Source: Actinocorallia herbida (GTDB taxonomy: Bacteria; Actinomycetota; Actinomycetes; Streptosporangiales; Streptosporangiaceae). Taken from it: a DNA stretch of 64,000 bases. This document shows, in pieces, positions 52,335 to 61,042 of this stretch; position 1 is the first letter of the stretch, and each line of letters opens with the position of its first letter. A program made the translations under genes and the position numbers. Location of the stretch: positions 8,990,001 to 9,054,000 of the forward strand of contig NZ_RJKE01000001.1 of assembly GCF_003751225.1 (NCBI RefSeq), given 5' to 3'. The notes under the pieces were generated by a model. That model worked only from the letters and a program-made list of their open reading frames with translations, did no database searches and was not told the origin of the DNA.

Positions 52335-54260
52335 ATGACGTTTCCCGCGCAGTTTCCCGGAAATCGAGAGTTCACCGCGCGGGACCGTCCGCACTTCCAT
52401 GGCCGAGCCGTCGAGACCGCCGAACTCGCGGATCTGTGGCAGCGGCAGGAAATCACCATTCTGCATGGCGAATCCGGTGCCGGAAAGAGTTCACTGCTGC
52501 ACGCGGGTGTCATTCCCGCGCTACGCGACGGGGCGCGTCGGGTACTTCCCCCGGCGCTGCCCGGGTACCGGCCCGCGCTGCCCCTCGCCGCAATTCCGCG
52601 GCAGAATCCTTTCGCCTTCGCCATCCTGGCCTCCTGGCGGCCCGAGGTCGCGCCGACCCGCCTCGCCGGGCTCACCGCGGCGGCGTTCCTGCGCGGTATC
52701 GCGGGCCCCGACGCGCACGGACCCGCCCATCTGGCGATCGACCGGGCGGAGGAGCTGTTCGCGCCATCGGCCGCCGAGGCTGCGCGGGTCGCCTTCCTCA
52801 ACGACTTGGCCGAGGCGCTGTCCGGCCACGCAGGCTTCCGACTTCTCTTGTGCGTCCGTGAAGAGCGGCTCCCTGAAGCCCTCGCCTTCGCCTCACGACT
52901 AAGCGAACCGGGCAGGATGCTGCTCGGCCCGCTCGACCGCGCCGCGGCCGCCGCCGCGATCCGCGGCCCGCTCGGCCCCCATGGCGACCCCGACCTGCCG
53001 GACCGCCTCGCCGCCGATCTGGCCGGCGGCCGGCAGGGCCGCGGCCGCGACGAGGCGGCCTGGGTGGAGCCGTCGCTCCTCCAGCCCGTGTGCGCGCGGC
53101 TGTTCGGCCCGGACGCGGCGGGCGGCCCCGGCCACGATCTCGGCCCGGACGTCGACCAGGCGCTCGCCGACCACACGGCGGCCGTGCTCGCCCGGGTCGC
53201 CGCCGGGCACCGGATGACGCCCGCCGCGCTCACCGGCTGGTTCCGCGACGTGTTCGCGCCCCGTTCCGGCGGCGCCCGGGTGGCCTACGAGGACGGGCCG
53301 AAGACCGCGGGCATGCCCGCCGCCGTCATACGCGACCTTGTGGACGGCCACCTACTGCGCGCCCACCGGCACCGGGACGGGCTGCTCTTCTACCGGCTGA
53401 CGCATCCCCGCCTCGTCCGTCCCGTACGCGCGCTGCATCCGGCGCCGGCCTTCCGCCCCTCTCCCGAGGACCACCTCCAGGCCGCCGACAAGGCGCTGCA
53501 CTGGGGAGAGCACGCGCTCGCGCAGGCCAACGCCGAGGCCGCGTGCAAGAGCGAAGGCTCACTGCGGGTCCACGCCGCCGCCGAGACGACTCTGGGGAAC
53601 ATCGCCTACGAGCGCGGCCTTGCCGAGGCCGCGGCGGCGCACTACCGAGCGGCCGCCGTGGCGTACGAGGCTGTGCAGGACACGACGGCCGTAGGACGGC
53701 TGCTCGCGGCCATCGGAAGGCTCCGGCTCGGCCACGGCACTTCGCCCGAGCGCGCGGTGGCCGACCTGAACTCCGCGGTGGGACGCGTCCCGCACGACCC
53801 CGCCATCCAGACCGGCCTCGGCCGCGCCCTGTGGTTCGCCGGACGCCCCGTCCCCGCGCTCGCCGTCCTCACCGGCGTCCTCGCCCTCGACGGCGGCACC
53901 CTCGAAGCCCTGGGGACGCGCGCCGAGATCCTCGCCGACCTCGGCGACCCCGTCTCCGCCGCGTCGGCCCTGCGCGACCTGGACCGCCTCACCGCTCCCC
54001 TGCCACCCGCCCAGGCGGCCCGCGCGCTGGCCCTCGCCGTCCTGAACCGCCCCGCCGAGGCCCGGGCCGCCCTCCCCGATCCCGACGCCTCCCCGGCCGA
54101 CAGCTCCCTGGTCCTCCTCCGCGCCGCCCGCGTGGCCGCCCTGACCGGCGACCCAGCCACCGCGGCCCGCCTGGCCACCCGAGCCACCCAGGCCACCGAC
54201 CCGCCCCTGCCCGCGCACCTCCACCCCACCGCCCATCACCTCACCTCCTCCGCCAATTAG
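52335..54260 (+). CDS. STAND-type NTPase with TPR domain
   Basis: 641 aa from ATG 52335; ATG 52326 and GTG 52314 are alternatives. Residues 20-60 hold FHGRAVETAELADLW and the P-loop ILHGESGAGKSSLLHAG, typical of nSTAND1 ATPases, with HLAIDRAEELF as Walker B-like. The C-terminal 250 residues are TPR-like helices and an Ala-rich tail. It lies 65 bp downstream of the precursor gene and on the same strand, so co-expression is likely. It may be a sensor or effector for the peptide product, in the manner of conflict NTPases. Confidence 0.85.
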   Translation: MTFPAQFPGNREFTARDRPHFHGRAVETAELADLWQRQEITILHGESGAGKSSLLHAGVIPALRDGARRVLPPALPGYRPALPLAAIPRQNPFAFAILASWRPEVAPTRLAGLTAAAFLRGIAGPDAHGPAHLAIDRAEELFAPSAAEAARVAFLNDLAEALSGHAGFRLLLCVREERLPEALAFASRLSEPGRMLLGPLDRAAAAAAIRGPLGPHGDPDLPDRLAADLAGGRQGRGRDEAAWVEPSLLQPVCARLFGPDAAGGPGHDLGPDVDQALADHTAAVLARVAAGHRMTPAALTGWFRDVFAPRSGGARVAYEDGPKTAGMPAAVIRDLVDGHLLRAHRHRDGLLFYRLTHPRLVRPVRALHPAPAFRPSPEDHLQAADKALHWGEHALAQANAEAACKSEGSLRVHAAAETTLGNIAYERGLAEAAAAHYRAAAVAYEAVQDTTAVGRLLAAIGRLRLGHGTSPERAVADLNSAVGRVPHDPAIQTGLGRALWFAGRPVPALAVLTGVLALDGGTLEALGTRAEILADLGDPVSAASALRDLDRLTAPLPPAQAARALALAVLNRPAEARAALPDPDASPADSSLVLLRAARVAALTGDPATAARLATRATQATDPPLPAHLHPTAHHLTSSAN

Positions 54261-54502
54261 CTCCCGGCCCTTCTCGGTCCGCATCACGCACGGGCGATCA
54301 CGATGCGGGGCGTGGGGATCGCGGGTGGGGTTTGACTCGGGTGAACATCATGGGTCACCGGACGATCACGGGGCGTTTTAGTAGGCTGCTCGGAATCCGG
54401 GGCGCTCTCGACGACGGGGGCGGTCCGCGGGCCGGGCGCCCGCGCTGAGGGCGCGGCGGCGCATGCCCCTTCGCAGCGGGATCTCAGGAAGGCACCACCG
54501 GG

Positions 54503-55717
54503 GTGAGCGCTTGGCGCCGTGACTTCGCACTGCTGTGGGCCGGGTCGGCGGTGGCTCAGCTCGGCCGTACCGGTACCGCCACCGCGCTGCCGCTTCTCGC
54601 ACTCGGCCTTACCGGCTCGCCTTCGGCGGCGGGCTGGGCCGCGGCCTGCGGAACCCTGCCTCACCTGCTCGCCCACGTCCCGGCGGGGAGGCTCGCCGAC
54701 CGCGGCGACCAGCGGCGCATCATGCTCTGGAGCCAGTCACTCCGGCTCGTCTTCGCCTTCCTCGGCGCGGGTGCCCTTCTCCTTCTCGGGCACCCTCCCG
54801 TCTCGGGGCTCCTTCTGCTGGCGGCCCTCGACGGCACCGCCGCGGCCTTCTACGCGGTCGCCGAGCAGACGGCCCTTCCCCGGGTCGTCCCCACGAGGAG
54901 TCTTGACGCCGCCGTCTCCCGCAACGAACTTCGCCTCCACCTATCGCTCGTGCTGGGCCGCCCCCTAGGCGGACTTCTCTACGGGACGGGCCGGGCGTTC
55001 CCGTACGTCGCCGATGCCTTGGCCAGCGCCACCGCACTCCTCACGCTGGTGTTCCTCCGCCCGTTCGCTTCCCCGGCCCGTCGCGGGGCGGGGCCTTCGG
55101 GGACCCTGCGCGAGGCGGTCATGTGCGTGTGGAGCGACCCGTTCCAGCGGCGGTCCGTGGCGCTGTGCGCGGCGACGAACGCGCTGTTCCCCGCGGTCCT
55201 GCTGATGCTGCTCGTCCTCGCCGAACGGCAGGGCACGCCGCCGCTCCAGATCGGGGTGCTGGTCGCGGCCTCGGGCGCCGGCGGGGCCGTCGGGGCCGCG
55301 GTCGCGCCGCGCTGGGCGGACCGGCTCGGCGCCGCGGTGCCCGCGGTGTGCGGCTGGGGATGGGCCGCGCTCATCCTGCTCGTCACGGCCCTGCACCGGC
55401 CGGAGGCGGGCATGATCGCGTGGGCGGGGGTCGGCCTGCTCGGCTCGCTGATGAACGTCGCGCTCGCCGCCCAACGCTGCCGCGTCACCTCGCCGGACTT
55501 GCTCGGAAGGGTGACCGGAGTCAGCGCGCTAGCGACGGGTGCGACCACGCCGTTCGGCGCGCTCGCCGGAGGCTACGCGATCACCTTCCTCGGCACCCGC
55601 GGCGTCGCCGCCGCGGTCACCATCGCGCTGGTGTGCCTCGCGGCGGCGGTGACGCCCTGGCGGCGTCCGGCGGCGCGGCGACCCCGCGCCGCCGTCCGGG
55701 TGCCCGCTCAGGTCTGA
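54503..55717 (+). CDS. Major facilitator superfamily transporter
   Basis: 404 aa from GTG 54503 with about 12 hydrophobic helices. The first loop contains HVPAGRLADRGDQRRIMLWSQ, the MFS motif between helices 2 and 3. It matches the MFS_3 group of drug or metabolite exporters. It follows the FxSxx locus by 240 bp and could export its product, but this is not shown. The end overlaps the L,D-transpeptidase gene by 10 nt (convergent). Confidence 0.9.
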   Translation: MSAWRRDFALLWAGSAVAQLGRTGTATALPLLALGLTGSPSAAGWAAACGTLPHLLAHVPAGRLADRGDQRRIMLWSQSLRLVFAFLGAGALLLLGHPPVSGLLLLAALDGTAAAFYAVAEQTALPRVVPTRSLDAAVSRNELRLHLSLVLGRPLGGLLYGTGRAFPYVADALASATALLTLVFLRPFASPARRGAGPSGTLREAVMCVWSDPFQRRSVALCAATNALFPAVLLMLLVLAERQGTPPLQIGVLVAASGAGGAVGAAVAPRWADRLGAAVPAVCGWGWAALILLVTALHRPEAGMIAWAGVGLLGSLMNVALAAQRCRVTSPDLLGRVTGVSALATGATTPFGALAGGYAITFLGTRGVAAAVTIALVCLAAAVTPWRRPAARRPRAAVRVPAQV

Positions 55718-56643
55718 ACCGGCGTGTCCAGCGCGCCGCCCGCGACCCACTGCTTCCACGGGATCTGGTGGAAGCCCCAGCCGTTGTTCCAGGCCAGCTT
55801 GCGCTTGGTGCCGGTGATGATCACCCGGTCACCGCGGTAGGACCAGTTCATGAACCACTTGGCGTCACCGCTGGGGGAGCGCACGCAGCCGTGCGAGCAG
55901 TTCCGCTTGCCGAGGCAGGTCGGGTCGTCCATGTTCTGGTGGATGTACTCGCCCGACCCGCTGATCCGGGTCGCCCACGGGATCATCTCGTCGTAGTAGC
56001 CGGGGTCGCCCTCCTCCTTGCCGGGGGAGATCATGCGCTCCAGCTTGCTGTGCGCCATGACGAGGTGGATGCCGCTCGTGGTGATGAGCACGTCCGTCCC
56101 GTTGACGACCTCGCCGCCCGAGCCCATGCTCACCGGCCACGACCGGACCAGCTTGCCGTTCCGGTACGCCTTCGCACGGAACTTCTTCGCCGCGATCTTC
56201 ACGACGTGGTCGTCGCCGATGCGGAAGCTGTGCTTGAGGTTCTTGGACCCGACGAGGCCGGGCCCCGCGCCCTGGAGGCCCTTGAGGTTCGCGGTGACGG
56301 TCACCGTCTGGTTCGGCTTCCACGCGGTCTTCGGCCGGAAGATCGCCAACGGCATGCCCGACGCGCTCTTCGTCCAGTACCAGGCGCCGATGGTCGACTT
56401 GCCCGACGTCACCTTCAGCGCGCGTTCCACCTTCTTGCGGTTGCGGATCGGCTGGGTGAAGCGCAGCATGATCGGCATCCCGGTGCCGACCTTCTCCCCC
56501 TTCTTGGGGGTCACGTCGTCGACGTAGAGCTTGCCCGCGGGCGCCCGCTCAGGCTCGGGGGCCGCCTGCGCCGCGCCCACCCCGAAGACCGAGGCCGCCG
56601 CCAGAACGACTGTGCCGACGCCTATATGGGCGATTCGTCGCAT
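55708..56643 (-). CDS. L,D-transpeptidase, YkuD domain with Ig-like N-terminus
   Basis: 311 aa with signal peptide (residues 1-27, ending GAAQAAP). An Ig-like domain (VTPKKGEKVGTGMPIMLRF) and a second beta domain precede the YkuD catalytic region. Its signature IHQNMDDPT...NCSHGCVRSP holds the catalytic Cys and His. It forms 3-3 crosslinks in peptidoglycan outside the cell. Domain order equals the Ldt enzymes of mycobacteria. It overlaps the MFS gene at the 3' end. Confidence 0.93.
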   Translation of the reverse strand: MRRIAHIGVGTVVLAAASVFGVGAAQAAPEPERAPAGKLYVDDVTPKKGEKVGTGMPIMLRFTQPIRNRKKVERALKVTSGKSTIGAWYWTKSASGMPLAIFRPKTAWKPNQTVTVTANLKGLQGAGPGLVGSKNLKHSFRIGDDHVVKIAAKKFRAKAYRNGKLVRSWPVSMGSGGEVVNGTDVLITTSGIHLVMAHSKLERMISPGKEEGDPGYYDEMIPWATRISGSGEYIHQNMDDPTCLGKRNCSHGCVRSPSGDAKWFMNWSYRGDRVIITGTKRKLAWNNGWGFHQIPWKQWVAGGALDTPVQT

Positions 56644-56861
56644 AGTTCACTCCGTGGGAGGGTTCGAGGGATCTTGGCAGCCTAGCGCCCTCCACCCCCA
56701 CGCCTCACCCGAGTCCCACAGAGCCCGTGTGACGGTTTGGTGAACGCGACCATGACAAAAGTCGATCAAGAGCGGCAAAAGCGGCGTGAGACGCAGAGTG
56801 CAGCAAATCCTCTAAGTAGCCTCGCCCTTCAGACAGGCCCCCCTACTCACAGGAGCGCTTC

Positions 56862-57575
56862 ATGCCCCGCACGCCCCTCGCCGTTCTCGTCGCCGCTTCC
56901 GTCGCCCTCACCGCGTTCGCGGCCCCCGCGAACGCGGCGGAACCGGAGCGCAGGGCCACCTTCGCCACCGCGTCGCCGAAGAACGCGGTGGTGACCACCG
57001 GCAAGTCGACGACCCTCACCGTCAGCGCCTCCATCGACGCCGCGGAGCCCTTCTACGAAGGCAAGATCTGGGCCGAGCTGACCGCGCTCAGCGGAAACGG
57101 CTACGAGCCCCTCGACCTCTTCGACCCCGACGGCGACGGCGTCTACACCGGCAAGGTCCAGCTCACCGCCCTGTTCGCGGTGCCCGGCAAGTGGTCGATC
57201 ACCACCAAGGCCATCGGCGACGAGACCGGCAACGAGATCCCCGGCCCGACGGGCGCCTTCACCGTCCGGACCAAGACGAAGCTCGCCGCCTCGGTCTCGC
57301 CCAAGAAGCCGAAGAAGAAGTCCCCCGTCACCCTCTCGGGCGCGCTCCGCACCATCGAGTTCGGCTCCTACACGGGCTTCGGCAAGAAGAACCTCAAGAT
57401 CCTCTTCCGCAAGAAGGGATCTTCGAAGTGGACCCTTCTGTCCACCGTGAAGACCAAGGCCAACGGCAGGTTCACCAAGACCGTCACCCCGAAGGCCGCC
57501 GGCGCCCTCCAGATCGTCTGGCCCGGCACCCCGACCACGACCCCCGTCAAGTCCAAGCCCTTCCCCGTCAAGTAG
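56862..57575 (+). CDS. Secreted beta-rich protein of unknown function
   Basis: 237 aa. The signal peptide ends at ANAAEPE (residues 1-27). Two beta domains follow: one with TLTVSASIDAAEPFYEGKIWAEL and one Lys-rich (KKNLKILFRKKGSSKWTLLSTV). The second matches the C-terminal domain of the protein at 34868. Likely a wall-associated or extracellular binding protein. It starts 219 bp from the divergent L,D-transpeptidase and ends in a hairpin. Confidence 0.84.
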   Translation: MPRTPLAVLVAASVALTAFAAPANAAEPERRATFATASPKNAVVTTGKSTTLTVSASIDAAEPFYEGKIWAELTALSGNGYEPLDLFDPDGDGVYTGKVQLTALFAVPGKWSITTKAIGDETGNEIPGPTGAFTVRTKTKLAASVSPKKPKKKSPVTLSGALRTIEFGSYTGFGKKNLKILFRKKGSSKWTLLSTVKTKANGRFTKTVTPKAAGALQIVWPGTPTTTPVKSKPFPVK

Positions 57576-57607
57576 CGCGCCCGGTCCCTCCGGAGCCCCG
57601 GGCGCGC
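57575..57607 (+). terminator. Hairpin terminator after the secreted protein gene
   Basis: GCGCGCCCGG at 57575-57584 pairs perfectly with CCGGGCGCGC at 57598-57607. The stem begins at the last base of the stop codon. Confidence 0.8.
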
Positions 57608-57642
57608 TCCGCCGCCGCCGGGCCGCGGCCCGGCGCCTCGGC

Positions 57643-58443
57643 TCAGCGGTTCAGGTAGACCGCTTTGCTCGTGGAGGCCCAGTGGCGCTGGGACTGGACC
57701 TGGCCGTTGTCGGTGCGGATGAGCCAGAGGCGCCAGTGGCCCTTGGTGGAGCCCAGAGGACGGGCGACCGGCAGGGAGAACCTGCCGTCCGGGGTGCAGT
57801 TCACCGGGGGCTTGCGCTGCCAGGTCGACTTGCCCTTGGCACGGAACTCGGGGATGAGCCGGCAGTCCTTCATCCGGGTCAGGCCGGTGGTCTGCCACTC
57901 GCCGTAGACCCAGCGCTGGATGCGGCCGCTCATGAAGACCTTCGGCTGCTTCTTCTTGGCCTTCTCCTTGAAGACCTTCACACCGGCGATCCTCGTCTTG
58001 TACAGGGCATCGAACCTCGTGAGGTCGCCCTCGGCGGGGGCGATGGTCGAGTTGCCCGCGTAGGTCACCTTGAAGTCGGAGGTGAAATCCTTCAGCACGG
58101 GCTTGAACGTGTACGTGCCCGTCGCGTCGGTCCACGCCTCGGCCACGACGGCGCCGGCATCGGTCCGCAGCGTCACCAGCGCGCCGCTGAGCACGTTCTG
58201 GTCGGTCACCAGCCTGCCGGTAAGGGTGATCGGGGCGGTCCGCACCGGCTGCATCGGGGTGATCGACACCGGCCCGTTGCCCCACGTGTTGACCGGGTCG
58301 GTCGCCGGAGGCCGGATCAGATACGTCGCGATCAGCCCGTCGCCGGGCGCCGCGGCGGCGGCCGGCGCGACGACCGCCCCCACCCCGGCCAACGCCGCCA
58401 CCAAGCCGACAGAACGTACAAACAACCCACGCATTGACACCAT
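57643..58443 (-). CDS. Secreted beta-rich protein, related to 56862 and 34868
   Basis: 266 aa. Signal peptide residues 1-33, ending APAAAAAPG. A bacterial Ig-like segment (ITLTGRLVTDQNVLSGALVTL) is followed by a Lys-rich linker. The C-terminal domain contains FRAKGKSTWQRKPPVNCTPDGRFS and a pair of Cys. The end resembles the C-terminal domains of the secreted proteins at 34868 and 56862. It is convergent with the latter. No catalytic motif is seen. Confidence 0.82.
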   Translation of the reverse strand: MVSMRGLFVRSVGLVAALAGVGAVVAPAAAAAPGDGLIATYLIRPPATDPVNTWGNGPVSITPMQPVRTAPITLTGRLVTDQNVLSGALVTLRTDAGAVVAEAWTDATGTYTFKPVLKDFTSDFKVTYAGNSTIAPAEGDLTRFDALYKTRIAGVKVFKEKAKKKQPKVFMSGRIQRWVYGEWQTTGLTRMKDCRLIPEFRAKGKSTWQRKPPVNCTPDGRFSLPVARPLGSTKGHWRLWLIRTDNGQVQSQRHWASTSKAVYLNR

Positions 58444-58766
58444 CTACCTCTCACCAGAAAGAGGGCGAATTCACCAGATTCACCCGCCGGTGATCTTAGA
58501 TCCGCCCCCCTCCCCCACGAGACCGGTTCCCCCGAACCCGCACCGCCCCCGGGAACGAGAACAGCGCCCGACCAGAACTGCCACCGAAGCGCGATTGCTC
58601 CAGGGCATTACGCATCCGCTCATGCCGACGACCGGGCGCTCCGAGGGTGTCCGGAACCTACTTCATCTGCCACAGCCCCGCGCCGTCGGCCTGAACGTCC
58701 TGGTCGGGTCCCCGGGAATGCGGTGGCCAGTGGAGGAGCCGTCCCAGACCGGAAAAACGGTCGCCA
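58444..58766. other. Intergenic stretch, no gene seen
   Basis: 323 bp between two minus-strand genes. Short open frames on the plus strand have no start support. It should contain the promoter for the gene ending at 57643 and the 3' end of the gene above; no clear hairpin was found. Confidence 0.45.
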
Positions 58767-59534
58767 CTAGAGCAAGGAGAAGACGACGGAAGCCAAGCCG
58801 ATGCTCAGCGGGGCGAGGAAGAGCGAGCAGACGAAGCCCCAGCCGCCGGTGAGGCGCTTGGCCGGGTCCCGCAGCGGCCGGTCGAGGCTCCTCCAGGCAG
58901 GCCGTCGTTCCAGGAGCAGATAGAGCACCGCTCCCGACAAACCGGTCGTCATCAGCCAGAACCACGCCCACCGGTTCGCGTAGTGATGGTCGGGTCGGCT
59001 GAGCATGAGCACGAAAGTCCCCAGCCCGATGATCGAGATCAGGAGCCGCAGCCGCCCTTCGGGGAGTCGGTCGGACAAAGACCGGCTGTCCGCTCGCGAC
59101 AGATCCCCTCCGCTCACCCGCAGGTCGACCTCCGGATCGAGCCATTCATCGAAACCCGGCCCGCCGTGGTCCCCGGTCACCACTCGGATCAGACTCGGCC
59201 ACCGACGAGCCTCCGCAAGCTGAGCCCGTGAGAGCCGCCCTCGGAACTCCCACCAGGTCAGCCTGCTGGTGGACCACCGGAACCCGAAGATGTTGGTCTC
59301 GCGACTCGCCTTGAAGTCGACGGTCACCAACTCCAGATGATCGACGCGATGATGATCGAGATCGTCGTAAAGGCGCTCGATCGAACTCGTCCGCTGCGGT
59401 CTGTCATAGGCCAGGGCCGTCACGGCGGCATAACCCATGCACAAGATGAGCAGGATCCGCACCGGCCTGTCCGCCAGGCTGAAAGCCGCCCGGATACGCC
59501 CGATCACGACCTGCCGATTCACCCGACACTCCAC
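58767..59534 (-). CDS. Uncharacterised membrane protein
   Basis: 255 aa. One hydrophobic helix lies near the N-terminus (VRILLILCMGYAAVTALAY), and three more lie in the C-terminal third (LLISIIGLGTFVLML, AWFWLMTTGLSGAVLYLLL, VCSLFLAPLSIGLASVVF). Between them is a soluble alpha/beta segment of about 110 residues. Family not recognised. The start is ATG 59534. It has no clear operon partner. Confidence 0.72.
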   Translation of the reverse strand: MECRVNRQVVIGRIRAAFSLADRPVRILLILCMGYAAVTALAYDRPQRTSSIERLYDDLDHHRVDHLELVTVDFKASRETNIFGFRWSTSRLTWWEFRGRLSRAQLAEARRWPSLIRVVTGDHGGPGFDEWLDPEVDLRVSGGDLSRADSRSLSDRLPEGRLRLLISIIGLGTFVLMLSRPDHHYANRWAWFWLMTTGLSGAVLYLLLERRPAWRSLDRPLRDPAKRLTGGWGFVCSLFLAPLSIGLASVVFSLL

Positions 59535-59587
59535 GCATTTCTAGTACAAAACGACCTGAAGCCTGTCACAGGACTGGCGAGTCGCGG

Positions 59588-60022
59588 TCAGCGGGAGACG
59601 AAAATGCGGCCGTACTCCTCCATCAGGTGGGTGGTGCTCCCCACGCCGACCGGCTCGGCCGTGCCGGGGAAGCGGACCAGATCGTTCGCCCGCAGGCGCA
59701 GGCCGTCCGCGGACATGGTCCGGGTGGTCCAGGCGCCCTTCGCGGTGCGGTGGTAGAGGTGGGAGAGCTGGTCGGGGCCGGTCCAGATGTCTTCGCCGAC
59801 GGCCCACAGGCCGCCGTGGCCGTCCGCGACGCGGATGCGCTGATCATGTGCGGGTCCCTTCTCGACACGCCGGCGGGTGCCGTTCCAGCGGAGCACGCCG
59901 ATGCCGCCGCGCCGGTTGACCGCCCAGATCCGCTGCTCGCCCGTCCGGACCTTGAGGTTTTCGGGCCGGTGGCCCGGCGCGGGTTTCCGACTCCACGAGC
60001 GGCCGTCGGCGTCGGGGTCGCG
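59588..60022 (-). pseudogene. Probable C-terminal remnant of a larger beta-propeller-like protein
   Basis: An open frame without a start at its upstream end runs from just after an in-frame TGA at 60023-60025 to the stop at 59588. It encodes repeated segments (QRIWAVNRRGGIGVLRWNG, QRIRVADGHGGLWAVGEDIW, SHLYHRTAKGAWTTRT), each of about 40 residues with a central Trp, as in beta-propeller blades. A GTG at 59896 could start a 102-aa fragment. The missing N-terminus and lack of a ribosome binding site suggest decay. It may instead be a short intact gene. Confidence 0.45.
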
Positions 60023-60134
60023 TCACTGCGCGGTAGGGACCGCCGGGTCTCGGCCGGCTGGTCGAAGACGGGGAAGGCACCTCTTGGTGCCGTCCGGCTG
60101 CGTCGTAGAGCTCCCGTGACCAGGGTCGGGAAAT

Positions 60135-60175
60135 GATCAGGGCCTCCGCTCATCGAATGAGCGGAGGCCCTGATC
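60135..60175 (-). terminator. Strong terminator downstream of tRNA-Ser
   Basis: GATCAGGGCCTCCGCTCA at 60135-60152 pairs perfectly over 18 bp with 60158-60175, loop TCGAA. It sits six bases beyond the 3' end of tRNA-Ser. Confidence 0.9.
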
Positions 60176-60180
60176 GGGGG

Positions 60181-60269
60181 CGGAGGTGGCGAGATTTGAA
60201 CTCGCGATGGGCTTGCACCCAAACCGCATTAGCAGTGCGGCGCCATAGACCGTACTAGGCGACACCTCC
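60181..60269 (-). tRNA. tRNA-Ser, anticodon GCT
   Basis: Class II tRNA of about 89 nt on the minus strand. The acceptor stem GGAGGTG pairs with CACCTCC at the two ends. The anticodon arm CCGCA-CTGCTAA-TGCGG gives GCT, and a long variable arm and the T-loop GTTCAAAT are present. The discriminator is G and CCA is not encoded. Confidence 0.95.
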
Positions 60270-60325
60270 GTGGCCCTGGGGGCCAGGTGACAGGGTACCG
60301 GGGATGGCGGGGGTCGGCAAAGCGG

Positions 60326-60715
60326 TTAGGAGATCGGGCCGCATTCGCGTTCCATCGCCGAGACGGCGTCGGCCAGGCGGCCGCTCGCGGTGAGGGACGG
60401 GCGGTCGGCGGAGGAGCCGGACTTGGCGGCCTCGACGACCTGGTCAAGGGCGTCGGCGATCTGGTCGCCGACCTTCTCGACGCGCTCGTCGGCGGCGTCC
60501 GAGGCGATCTTGCGGATCTCGTCGGCCGCGTCGTTGTACGGGCCGGTGAGCGTCGACGGATCGGAGAAGTCGACGCCGACCTGGGTCGTGCCGAGCGTGT
60601 TGATCGCCGTCTTGTAGCCGTCGCAGGCCGTCGCGTGGTCGGTGGAGCCTCCTCCGCCGCTGCAGGCGGCGAGGGGCACGAGGGCGGCGGCCACGAGAAC
60701 CGAGCGCAAGCGCAT
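60326..60715 (-). CDS. Small lipoprotein
   Basis: 129 aa from ATG 60715. Signal peptide with lipobox LAAC (Cys18), then GGGGSTDHATACDGYK. The mature part is one helical bundle with a Cys near each end (ACDGYK, MERECGPIS) likely to pair. Family not recognised. It lies upstream of tRNA-Ser on the same strand. Confidence 0.82.
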   Translation of the reverse strand: MRLRSVLVAAALVPLAACSGGGGSTDHATACDGYKTAINTLGTTQVGVDFSDPSTLTGPYNDAADEIRKIASDAADERVEKVGDQIADALDQVVEAAKSGSSADRPSLTASGRLADAVSAMERECGPIS

Positions 60716-61042
60716 GGTGGGCTCCAGGGGGAAGGCGGGGAGTCCCGAGACTAGCGGGCCCCGGCGTGTCGGCCGGGCGGCTTCACCGTACCGACGCCGG
60801 CCGGCTCGGCCCCCTCCGACCCGGCACCACGGGACTCCTCCGACGATCCGTACATGTACCGACATGCACCGACGAATCCGCCGGGTTGGTAGAAGAATCC
60901 TCCATTTCGGGCCCCCTGGGGAAGAGGAATCTCTACCCAGTAGATGATTTCTCTCCCCGCGTGCCAGGGACTTGTGGACAAAATGGTCGACTCATGGTTG
61001 ATAGCTAGTAAGTGTGGAGCACGAAGACAGGTGAGGAGGGGC
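60716..61042. other. Divergent intergenic region with a short direct repeat
   Basis: 327 bp between divergent starts. ATGTACCGAC (60854-60863) is followed directly by ATGCACCGAC (60864-60873), a 10-bp tandem repeat with one change. An A/T-richer stretch near 61000 (TTGATAGCTAGTAAG) is a candidate -10 region for the plus-strand gene. No gene is seen. Confidence 0.5.
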
